From NCBI GenBank assembly GCA_947367855.1, contig CANBFE010000045.1, positions 1 through 20,565 of the forward strand: DNA of 20,565 bases. The letters run 5' to 3'. Below are positions 13,835 to 20,565 of the stretch, in pieces. The notes under the pieces were generated by a model. The model did not search any database. It was not told where the DNA came from and saw only the letters and a list, made by a program, of their open reading frames with translations. The stretch comes from an uncultured Lachnospiraceae bacterium. GTDB taxonomy: Bacteria > Bacillota > Clostridia > Lachnospirales > Lachnospiraceae. Positions within the stretch are counted from its first letter, which is position 1. Every line of letters begins with the position of its first letter. Made by a program: the position numbers and the translations under genes.

Positions 13835-14764
13835 ATGAAGAATAATCACTTAAACATAGCGGAGGAGAACAGAATGTGGGACAGTGTGATCAGGGCCAGG
13901 AATCTGCGGAAGAAATACAGGGGTTTTGAACTGACGGTGCCGCAGCTTGAACTGCCGAAGGGCTTTGCCACGGCGCTGATCGGGGAAAACGGAGCCGGGA
14001 AGACCACTCTGCTGAATATCCTTACAGGCATCAGATTGGATTTCAAGGGAGAAATCCGTTATTTTGACGAGGAGAACCGGGGCATTGACAGCCGCGTCCA
14101 GGAGAGGATCGGCTATACCGGGCCGGGGAGCTACTTCCTGCCCCAGTGGAGCATCCGGCAGGTGGAAGAGATCAGCGAGATCTTATTTGAAAATTTTCAT
14201 CAGGACAGATTCCGGACACTGTGCAGGGATCTGGGACTGGGGGAGGGAATGGGAGCGTACACGAAGGAAGTCAGGAAGCTGTCCGACGGCAGCAGGATGA
14301 AGCTGATGCTGGCTGCGGTACTGGCCAGGGACACGGCGCTTCTGGTTCTGGATGAGCCCGCCTCTCCCCTGGACCCCTTGATGCGGGATAAGCTCTGTGA
14401 TCTGATCCGGGAATATCTGGAGCAGGGGGAGGGGGAGCGTTCGGTATTTTTCTCCACCCACAATATCGCGGACATGGAAAATGTGACGGATTATGCCGTG
14501 ATCCTGGAGCATGGCAGCATTGTGGAGGAAGGGGTTGTGGAGGATCTGAAGGAGAAGTATGTCCTGGTGAAAGGGGAGGAGAGGGACGCGGAGCAGGCAG
14601 GAAAGATTCTGTTTTCCATGAACAGGAGCGCCTACGGGTTCCAGGGAATCTGCCTCAGCCGGAATCTGGATCAGCTGGCGGGGATGGATGTGGCCGTGGA
14701 GACGCCCAGTCTGTCCCAGATCTGTGTGGCGGTGATGAAGGCCAATACAAAGCTCAGGCTGTAG
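13835..14764 (+). CDS. ABC transporter ATP-binding protein (YtrB-like)
   Basis: 309 residues from the ATG at 13835, which has GGAGGAAG (13821-13828) at good spacing. An in-frame ATG at 13874, also with GGAGG upstream, is an alternative; the ATG at 13787 lacks support. Walker A is GENGAGKT (50-57), the signature is the degenerate LSDGS (149-153), Walker B is LLVLDEP with E174, and FFSTHN holds the switch histidine. The C-terminal 90 residues after the ATPase core resemble the accessory tails seen on YtrB-type ATPases. It would power the two membrane proteins encoded next. The gene lies in the GntR operon, about 115 bases after the regulator. Cargo unknown. Confidence 0.88.
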   Translation: MKNNHLNIAEENRMWDSVIRARNLRKKYRGFELTVPQLELPKGFATALIGENGAGKTTLLNILTGIRLDFKGEIRYFDEENRGIDSRVQERIGYTGPGSYFLPQWSIRQVEEISEILFENFHQDRFRTLCRDLGLGEGMGAYTKEVRKLSDGSRMKLMLAAVLARDTALLVLDEPASPLDPLMRDKLCDLIREYLEQGEGERSVFFSTHNIADMENVTDYAVILEHGSIVEEGVVEDLKEKYVLVKGEERDAEQAGKILFSMNRSAYGFQGICLSRNLDQLAGMDVAVETPSLSQICVAVMKANTKLRL

Positions 14765-14803
14765 GGGCGGGCGATGCAGGGCTGAAACTTCCGCAGGAAA
14801 GGG

Positions 14804-15544
14804 ATGGATTGGAAGATGAGAAAAATGTGCAGGAGTTATTTGATATTTACGTCTTTACCATATCGAGTTATCGTATATGCGGCGCTGCCGGCAGTTTTGG
14901 CCGCTCTGGGATTCTGTGTGGGGATGGCGGGACTTGGAGACGCAGGGGTGATGCTTGCGGCGGTGCTGCTGCCGTCTGCGGAAATTCTGTCCGATTACTG
15001 GTTTCTGGGCGGAATTCAGACCGGGGATATGGAAAAACTGGATTACCTGAAGACTTCCGGACAGGGAAGGCGGGTTATGCGGGACGCTCTGGTATTTGAT
15101 CTGATCCGAAAGCTGCTGACTGCCCTGGGGAGTCTGGCCCTTTGCGTTCTGGCCCTTCGGCTGTGGAAGGACTGGGGGCAGCAGGGGAGATGGCAGGAAA
15201 TGGGCACAGGCGTCCTGGGCCGTGGGGGTATCTTTGATTGGGATTTTGCCGGTAGTATGGGTTGGTTTCCGTGGAGCGGAATGCTTCTGTATCTGGTGCT
15301 GCTGTCCTGGTTTCTGTCTGTGCTTGGGACATTTCTGTCCAGATACAGCGGGTTGATCTGGATGAATATGACCATAGGATACGGAGCCACAGCTCTGGCC
15401 GCGGCGGCGGGACTGGTGGGAATCCTGCTGTGGAGGTATAGCTGGGGACTGGCGGCAATGGCCGGTGCAGGGGCGCTGTTGGCGGATGTTTTGGCTGTAA
15501 AGGCGGCCATGAAGAAAGTGGAGGAAAGCTATTATGATACGTGA
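14804..15544 (+). CDS. Multi-pass membrane protein of the GntR/ABC operon
   Basis: 246 residues with about six hydrophobic segments, for example around 24-45, 47-60, 105-117, 159-175, 190-212 and 214-232. I do not recognise a named family; position and topology suggest a permease subunit working with the ATPase encoded just upstream. Start at 14804 with AGGAAAGG upstream; ATG at 14816 is possible. It overlaps the next membrane-protein gene by 11 bases, so the two products are probably made in equal amounts and may form a heterodimeric channel. Confidence 0.75.
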   Translation: MDWKMRKMCRSYLIFTSLPYRVIVYAALPAVLAALGFCVGMAGLGDAGVMLAAVLLPSAEILSDYWFLGGIQTGDMEKLDYLKTSGQGRRVMRDALVFDLIRKLLTALGSLALCVLALRLWKDWGQQGRWQEMGTGVLGRGGIFDWDFAGSMGWFPWSGMLLYLVLLSWFLSVLGTFLSRYSGLIWMNMTIGYGATALAAAAGLVGILLWRYSWGLAAMAGAGALLADVLAVKAAMKKVEESYYDT

Positions 15545-16202
15545 TTTGAGAACTGGCCTGAAATTGATGCGCTATGCCTATGGCGTGAAAACCAATCTGA
15601 CCCAGGCAGGGGTAGTGTTGGCAATGGGGCTTCTATACAATTTGGGGGAAGGCGGTATAGGAAACGGCTTTGGAAATCTGTTTTTTATGTCCATGGCAAT
15701 CATACCGGTACAGCTGTGCTACTCCCTGAGTGTGTCTGATTTCGTGAAAACCTCGCCCATGAGGAAACGGATGCAGACAAGTGTTCCGGTGCTTATTCAC
15801 TGTTTTATTGCGGCGCTGATCTATCTGGCGGAGGTTCTGCTGTTCGGTCTTGTGTGTCTGGGAAATCCGGAACTGGAGCGGGATATGTGCAGGAATATAT
15901 TGAGTCTGGCTGTGATGGCGGCAGCGATGATGCTCTATTTGGGCATATGCTATAAGTATTATCTGGTGTCTTCCGTGTTTTTGATTCTTTTTCTGAGCAC
16001 CTGGTTTCTGGGCGGTTTGTCCGTGGGAAAGTACTTTCTGGATTTTTTCAGCAGAAGTGAGACCTCTTTCCGGTCAGCGGCCCTTCTGGGACTGGGGATT
16101 GTTGCGCTTGGAGGAGCGGCGGAGTATCTGGGGACTCTTTTGGTTTACCGGGCGCCTTTGTCCAAAATGGCCCAGCAGGCATCCCTCAGGAAGGCGCTGT
16201 AA
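15534..16202 (+). CDS. Second multi-pass membrane protein of the GntR/ABC operon
   Basis: 222 residues with about six hydrophobic segments (roughly 25-38, 47-62, 84-108, 120-140, 143-162, 182-202). No named family recognised. GGAGGAAAG lies before the ATG at 15534. Overlap with the preceding gene and the shared ATPase upstream suggest a partner permease subunit. Its stop codon lies within one arm of a perfect inverted repeat shared with the convergent kinase gene. Confidence 0.75.
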   Translation: MIRDLRTGLKLMRYAYGVKTNLTQAGVVLAMGLLYNLGEGGIGNGFGNLFFMSMAIIPVQLCYSLSVSDFVKTSPMRKRMQTSVPVLIHCFIAALIYLAEVLLFGLVCLGNPELERDMCRNILSLAVMAAAMMLYLGICYKYYLVSSVFLILFLSTWFLGGLSVGKYFLDFFSRSETSFRSAALLGLGIVALGGAAEYLGTLLVYRAPLSKMAQQASLRKAL

Positions 16203-16240
16203 AGTCAGGGAAGGGGACGGAGGAACAGGACTTTACAGCG
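16195..16240. terminator. Inverted repeat spanning two convergent stop codons
   Basis: CGCTGTAAAGTC (16195-16206) and GACTTTACAGCG (16229-16240) are perfect 12-base inverted arms with a 22-base loop. Each arm contains the TAA stop of one of the convergent genes (membrane protein and sensor kinase). There is no T run on either side. A bidirectional terminator or a shared 3'-end hairpin is likely. Confidence 0.55.
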
Positions 16241-18005
16241 GCATGGCCGGAATCATAACCGTGACCACGGTGCCCTTGCCGGGACAGCTCCTGCAGGATA
16301 AACCATAGGGGGCGCCATAGGCCAAAAGCAACCGTTCCTGGATGTTGCGGATACCGTAACCACTGGAGATGATCCTGCGCTCCGGGGTCTTCTGTACGGA
16401 AAAGTTGGCCAGAACCGTTTCCTCATCCATTCCCATGCCGTCGTCCTCCACAGTGATCCGAATCTCACCGTCCAGACGGCGGATGCTCACTTTCAAGCAA
16501 CCTGTTTTTGACGGTTTTTCGAATATTCCGTGAATAATTGCATTTTCGATAATGGGCTGCAGCACGATTTTGATAATCTGGCAGGTTTCCGCGGCCGGAT
16601 CCATGTCCCATTCTGCGGACACCCTGTTTTCAAAGCGCAGGTTCTGGATTTCCACATAGAGCTTTGCGTGTCTCAGCTCTTCCGCCAGAGAGATCACTTC
16701 CCGTCCGTTGCTGAGGGACAGACGATAGAACTGCCCCAAAGCGTTGACCATGCGGCTGATCTCCGGAACATTGCGGCTGATGGCGGTGCAGTTGATCAGA
16801 TCCAGGGAATTATATAAAAAGTGCGGATTGATCTGGGCCTGAAGGGCTTTCAGTTCCAGGTTCTTGATCTGACGTCCGTATTCCACCCGCTCTTCCATCA
16901 ATGTGTCCACCCGGTCCATCATCTGGTTGAATCCGTTCATCAGCTGGGCGATCTCGTCCTCCCCGGAGGGCTCCAGGCGCACTGTCACATTGCCGTTTTC
17001 CACAGCCTGCATGGTATTGGTGAGCTGAGCAATGCGCTTCAGGGTAGACTGGCTGATCAGATAGGCAAGCAGGTAGGCGGCCAGTCCCACAGCCACCACG
17101 ATGATCAGCATCTCTGCGCTCATTTCCCTGCTTAACCGAAACACCTCCTGATGCGGCAGGATACTGGCAATCATCCAGTCTGAGGGGCCGATCTTCTCGC
17201 AGCGGGCATAGTATTCCCGCCCTTCCGCGGAGATGGTCTCCCAGGTGCCGGGAATCAGGGACTGCACCTGGGAGACCAGTGTTTCCGGAGGAACCGGGGA
17301 AGGACCGGGAGCTGAAGAGAGGAGAATCTGACCTTTCCGCAGCAGCAGAAGCATCCCGTTTTCCGTAATGGAAGTTCCGTATACAATCTGTTCCACCCGT
17401 TTGGCGTCGATATCCGCCCGCAGGACTGCCAGGGGTTCCTGCACCTTGTTGGGATTATAGATCACCTGTACGGAAGAGAAACAATTCTGCAGCGCTTCGT
17501 CCGGGGCATCCTGAAAATCAACGGGAGCGCACCACAGGCGGCCGCTGTTCTCCGCGGCTGTTTTGTACCAGGCGCTGAATGCCACATCGCTGATCTGGAT
17601 GATATTGTTTCTGGTATTGGAATAGGAATATTCATTGTTCACATAGAGACGGATAAGATCAATGTCCGCAAGGAGACAGAGATCCTCAAAGGTGGTGGCA
17701 AGCTGCGCCGAATCCTCCAGGCGGTGAATGTAGGTATAGTCCCGGGAATCATTGGAAGCCATGGTGTAGACCAGGGAATCCGTGGACAGGATGTCAATGA
17801 CCCCGTCCAGACGTCCCAGAAGGCCCTCCAGGGACAGGCAGGTATCGTCGAAGGCGGTCCGGGCAGCGGAAAAGGTCTGTTCCTGCACCACGGCCCTGAC
17901 CCGCAGATAGGCATAGAAAGAAAACATCCCAAGGGGAAGGACGATCAGCAGAAAATAAATGCACATCAGTTTGCTGCCAAGCTTTCCGCAGGCAAGCCAC
18001 CCCAT
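16233..18005 (-). CDS. YesM-type sensor histidine kinase
   Basis: 590 residues from the ATG at 18005, which has GAGGA at good spacing and lies four bases after the response regulator stop. An upstream in-frame ATG at 18026 (597 residues) has a poorly spaced site. Residue numbers below count from 18026. Transmembrane helices lie at about 21-42 and 306-326, flanking an extracellular Cache-like sensor domain (about 45-300). A HAMP region follows at about 319-372, then the His kinase domain with QINPHFLYNSLD, where H402 is the phosphorylated residue. The ATPase domain has PIIENA with N495, EDDGMGMD (527-534), GYGIRN and GKGT. This is the YesM/LytS-like class that pairs with AraC-type response regulators and senses extracellular sugars or binding proteins. 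It is co-transcribed with its regulator. Confidence 0.92.
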   Translation of the reverse strand: MGWLACGKLGSKLMCIYFLLIVLPLGMFSFYAYLRVRAVVQEQTFSAARTAFDDTCLSLEGLLGRLDGVIDILSTDSLVYTMASNDSRDYTYIHRLEDSAQLATTFEDLCLLADIDLIRLYVNNEYSYSNTRNNIIQISDVAFSAWYKTAAENSGRLWCAPVDFQDAPDEALQNCFSSVQVIYNPNKVQEPLAVLRADIDAKRVEQIVYGTSITENGMLLLLRKGQILLSSAPGPSPVPPETLVSQVQSLIPGTWETISAEGREYYARCEKIGPSDWMIASILPHQEVFRLSREMSAEMLIIVVAVGLAAYLLAYLISQSTLKRIAQLTNTMQAVENGNVTVRLEPSGEDEIAQLMNGFNQMMDRVDTLMEERVEYGRQIKNLELKALQAQINPHFLYNSLDLINCTAISRNVPEISRMVNALGQFYRLSLSNGREVISLAEELRHAKLYVEIQNLRFENRVSAEWDMDPAAETCQIIKIVLQPIIENAIIHGIFEKPSKTGCLKVSIRRLDGEIRITVEDDGMGMDEETVLANFSVQKTPERRIISSGYGIRNIQERLLLAYGAPYGLSCRSCPGKGTVVTVMIPAMPL

Positions 18006-18009
18006 AACT

Positions 18010-19113
18010 TTATTCCTCATAGACATGCCTCTTCTGGTATTCTCTGGGCGACAGCCCCATCTCCCGGGTGAACAGCTTCACAAAGTATCTGGCGTCCCCA
18101 TAGCCCACGGCGTTGGCCACTTCGTAAAGCTTGCGGTCACCGGAGCCAAGGAGTTTTTTTGCCTGAAGAAGCCGGATTTCGGTGAGCCGCTGATTCACGG
18201 TCTTGCCGCAGGATTTTTTATAGGCCGCGCAGAGATAGGTATTGGTGAAGCCCAGGTCCCCGGCAATGGTCTGCACGGTGAGGGCGCAGTCCTGATAGTG
18301 GCTTTCCAGATAGCTTTCCACCTGGGAGGCAATATCCGGCAGGGCGGGCTGCAGGGTGTCAAAATATTCCCGGGCGGTCTGCAGCAGAATGTCCTGAAGT
18401 CCCCCAAGAGTCTCCTGCCTGGACATGGCATAGAGCAGACGGTCCGTCTGTTGGGTAATGGTCCGGATATTGCGGGTTTCGGCGGCATGCAGAAACAGAA
18501 AAAGAATCCGGCAGTATAGATGGCGCAGCTCCTCCGGCGCCGTGCCCTGGCAGCGGCCCATGGTTTTGTACACTCTGTCCAGGTGGAATAACACCTCTTC
18601 CTTTTTGCTGTGCCGGATCAGATTTTCCAATTGTTCAAGAACGGACTCCCCCTCCTGAAACACCTCCTGATTTAAAGGCCTGTCCGGGAAATGCCCGCCA
18701 AGAAAAAAGATTTCCTCTGCCGTAGGCTTTTCCTGGCTCAGCAGCTGGGTGGTAATCTCTCTGACCGCAGCCGTAATCTCCTCCAGATTCAGGGGTTTTT
18801 CCACATAGTTTGCGGCTTTAACCCGGATGGCGCCCTTCAGGTATTCCTTATCGGAATAACCGCTCAAAAAGATAAACTGACAGTCCGGCAGAAATTCCCG
18901 CACGGCAGCAGCCATTTCCAATCCGTTCAGATGGGGCATTTTGATATCGCTGATGATGAGTTGGGGACGGTATTTCCGGGCCTGTTCCAGGGCTTCCGCC
19001 CCGTCGGAGGCCAGATAAACCTGGGTTACGGAGAGCTCTTCCCAGGGAATATAGTTCTGTAAAACATTCCGGGGCATAGCCTCATCGTCTGCGATGAGTA
19101 CGGTAAAATTCAT
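18010..19113 (-). CDS. YesN-type response regulator with AraC DNA-binding domain
   Basis: 367 residues from the ATG at 19113, chosen because GAGGTG lies six bases upstream; a longer frame would begin with the GTG that is itself part of that site. Receiver domain: acidic pocket D9/D10, phosphorylated D56 in LIISDIKMP, S84 and K106 in YVEKPL. A helical middle region (about 125-255) is followed by two AraC helix-turn-helix motifs at the C-terminus, including LTVQTIAGDLGFTNTYLCAA and YEVANAVGYGDARYFVKLF. In known pairs the kinase phosphorylates the regulator, which then activates a neighbouring sugar ABC operon. Here that is the divergent permease operon starting at 19329. Confidence 0.93.
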   Translation of the reverse strand: MNFTVLIADDEAMPRNVLQNYIPWEELSVTQVYLASDGAEALEQARKYRPQLIISDIKMPHLNGLEMAAAVREFLPDCQFIFLSGYSDKEYLKGAIRVKAANYVEKPLNLEEITAAVREITTQLLSQEKPTAEEIFFLGGHFPDRPLNQEVFQEGESVLEQLENLIRHSKKEEVLFHLDRVYKTMGRCQGTAPEELRHLYCRILFLFLHAAETRNIRTITQQTDRLLYAMSRQETLGGLQDILLQTAREYFDTLQPALPDIASQVESYLESHYQDCALTVQTIAGDLGFTNTYLCAAYKKSCGKTVNQRLTEIRLLQAKKLLGSGDRKLYEVANAVGYGDARYFVKLFTREMGLSPREYQKRHVYEE

Positions 19114-19248
19114 GACATTCACCTCAAAAAATCAATTCCTTTCTTTCATCATATAGAAAATCTCACAAAAAAGCAAGCGGATTCCGCCCTAAAAAGGGAA
19201 ATATAAATAAAGACCATAAGAATACCCTCTTTTCGAAATTCTGTCCCA

Positions 19249-19277
19249 TTGTTTCCGGTCCATTCATCTGTTAGGAT
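19249..19277 (+). promoter_or_regulatory. Candidate promoter of the sugar permease operon
   Basis: TTGTTT (19249-19254), a 17-base spacer and TAGGAT (19272-19277). Both boxes are weak, as expected for a promoter needing an activator such as the neighbouring AraC-type regulator. Two similar short motifs, GTCCCATT (19243-19250) and GTCCATT (19258-19264), lie across the -35 region and could be half-sites. Confidence 0.35.
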
Positions 19278-19328
19278 AAAGGCATCAGATTTGCGGAGGA
19301 TACAGGCAGACGCAGGGGAGGAACAGCG

Positions 19329-20255
19329 ATGAAAAAGAAGGAACACCCGTTTTGGAATGATCTGAAAAAAAACCGTACCAAGTGGCTTATGATTCTGCCG
19401 GCTGCTGTTGTGGTCATTTTGATGTGCTATATTCCCATGGCGGGAATCGTACTGGCCTTTAAGGAATTCAACTATCATGACGGGATTTTCGGCAGTCCCT
19501 GGGTGGGATTTAAGAATTTTGAATACTTCTTTCAGTCCGGCAAAGCCTGGACCACCACCAGGAATACCATCCTATATAATGTGGCCTTCCTGTGTGTGAA
19601 CACGCTGCTGCAGATCACCTGCGCCATACTGCTCAGCGAACTGGCAGGGAAATATTTCAAACGGATCACCCAGTCCGTGATGTTCCTGCCCTACTTCATC
19701 TCCTGGGTGGTGGTAGGCGCATTTATCTACAATATGTTCAACTACGAATTCGGGGCGGTGAACAGCTTCCTTCGTTCTATCGGGCAGGAGCCCCTGGATG
19801 TATATTCCAACAAGGCTGCGTGGCCGGTAATTCTGATTGTGGTCAGCGCCTTTAAGAACGTGGGATACGGCACGGTGATGTACCTGGCCAGTATTGTGAA
19901 CATCGACGGGGAAATGTTTGAGGCGGCAGATCTGGACGGGGCTACCATGTGGCAGAAGATTCGCTATATCACACTGCCCTGCATACGGCCTACAGTGGTG
20001 ATTCTGTTCCTGATGGCCATCGGTACCATTATGAAGGGCGACTTCCAGATGTTCTGGCAGGTCACGGGCAATAACCCCATGGTTCTGGAGGTGACGGACG
20101 TGATTGACACCTATGTGACCCGCTCTCTGCTGAACCTTCAGGAATTTGGCATGACCAGCGCGGCAGGCCTCTATCAGTCGGCACTTTCCTTTGTCCTGGT
20201 CCTGATTGCCAATTATGCCGTGAAAAAAGCGGAACCGGATTACGCGCTGTTTTAG
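19329..20255 (+). CDS. Carbohydrate ABC transporter permease, LplB type
   Basis: 308 residues with six predicted membrane helices, the first at about 18-40 (WLMILPAAVVVILMCYIPMA). The cytoplasmic EAA loop reads EAADLDGATMWQKIRYITLP, which contacts the ATPase. Features such as AFKEFNYHDGIFGSPWVGFKNF near the N-terminus are typical of the LplB/polysaccharide-type permeases of Firmicutes, which import oligosaccharides using a shared MsmX-like ATPase encoded elsewhere. The start at 19329 has GGGGAGGAA upstream. It lies divergent from the YesN/YesM pair and 33 bases before its partner permease. The exact sugar is unknown. Confidence 0.92.
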   Translation: MKKKEHPFWNDLKKNRTKWLMILPAAVVVILMCYIPMAGIVLAFKEFNYHDGIFGSPWVGFKNFEYFFQSGKAWTTTRNTILYNVAFLCVNTLLQITCAILLSELAGKYFKRITQSVMFLPYFISWVVVGAFIYNMFNYEFGAVNSFLRSIGQEPLDVYSNKAAWPVILIVVSAFKNVGYGTVMYLASIVNIDGEMFEAADLDGATMWQKIRYITLPCIRPTVVILFLMAIGTIMKGDFQMFWQVTGNNPMVLEVTDVIDTYVTRSLLNLQEFGMTSAAGLYQSALSFVLVLIANYAVKKAEPDYALF

Positions 20256-20288
20256 AGGCTGCTTGAAAGCAGAAGGGAGGCCATGGCA

Positions 20289-20565
20289 ATGGCAAAGAGA
20301 AAAAGCCGCGGAGGAAAGCCTGTAGGGCGTGACCGCATTTTGTTCAATATACTTTCCTACATAATACTGACAGTCCTGTCAGCTGCATGCCTGCTGCCGT
20401 TCTTGCTGGTGTTGAGCGGATCCGTGTCGGAACAGTACGCCATACAGCTCCACGGCTACCGGCTGATTCCGGAGACATTTTCCTTTGACGCATATAAGAT
20501 GCTGTTCCGGATTCCGGAGGAGCTGCTGCAGGCATATGGTGTGACGATTTTTGTGACGTTGGCAG
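20289..20565 (+). CDS. Partner carbohydrate ABC permease, YtcP/CarB type (5' part)
   Basis: Open at the right edge: 92 codons are visible. The sequence begins MAKRKSRGGKPVGRDRILF, a first membrane helix follows (ILSYIILTVLSAACLLPFLL), then a region with SGSVSEQYAI, GYRLIPETFSFDAYKML and YGVTIFVTL, as in the second permease of LplB/YtcP pairs. ATG at 20289 is preferred over 20283 because GGGAGG (20275-20280) is eight bases away from the former and only two from the latter. An extracellular binding protein gene usually follows. Confidence 0.88.
   Translation, partial: MAKRKSRGGKPVGRDRILFNILSYIILTVLSAACLLPFLLVLSGSVSEQYAIQLHGYRLIPETFSFDAYKMLFRIPEELLQAYGVTIFVTLA

Noticed and set aside
1..20565. 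CRISPR array, tRNA or rRNA genes
   Set aside because: No regularly spaced repeats, cloverleaf-like segments or rRNA-like stretches were noticed on reading; no dedicated search was possible.

Overview
The window reads as a chromosomal segment of a Gram-positive, low-to-mid GC Firmicute, most likely a gut Lachnospiraceae/Clostridia species. The grounds are strong purine-rich ribosome binding sites (AGGAGG, GGAGGTGATC), a YesM/YesN-type two-component system next to LplB/YtcP-type sugar permeases, a YtrA-type GntR regulator with ABC genes, an Rpn-family (PD-(D/E)XK) protein and an ABC-F protein with the clostridial-looking DEPTRNFSPLSG box. This is judged from sequence features alone; no database was searched.

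Left part (1-7503, + strand). After the 3' end of an unidentified gene with a 52-residue repeat lies a tight operon of five genes that I recognise as the STM4015-STM4014-STM4013-STM4012-STM4011 set, named after Salmonella loci. It comprises a leucine-rich-repeat protein, an ATP-grasp-like protein, a cytosolic alkaline-phosphatase/sulfatase-superfamily hydrolase, a HemN-like radical SAM protein and a second radical SAM protein with a C-terminal cysteine cluster. Start/stop overlaps and short gaps link the genes. A GH13 oligo-1,6-glucosidase follows one base later, and the unit ends at a hairpin with a T run. The cassette has, to my knowledge, no described pathway and is the best candidate for an undescribed biochemical system here.

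Middle (7510-10750, - strand). An Rpn-family nuclease/transposase-like gene and an ABC-F ribosome-associated ATPase gene. The ABC-F leader (about 350 nt) holds a classic attenuator on paper: a promoter, a three-codon ORF (Met-Arg-Ile-stop) behind a strong Shine-Dalgarno, and four mutually exclusive pairing segments ending in a textbook intrinsic terminator. This suggests antibiotic-sensing control of a ribosome-protection factor.

Right-middle (10816-16202, + strand). Two ABC-2-type export systems in tandem. The first is an ATPase and a large permease, ended by a strong terminator. The second is a YtrA-like GntR repressor, an ATPase and two small membrane proteins, under its own TTGACA promoter.

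Right end (16233-20565). A YesN-type response regulator and YesM-type sensor kinase on the - strand, divergent from a carbohydrate ABC permease pair on the + strand. The second permease is cut by the window edge. The two-component system probably controls the transporter, whose binding protein would lie beyond the window.
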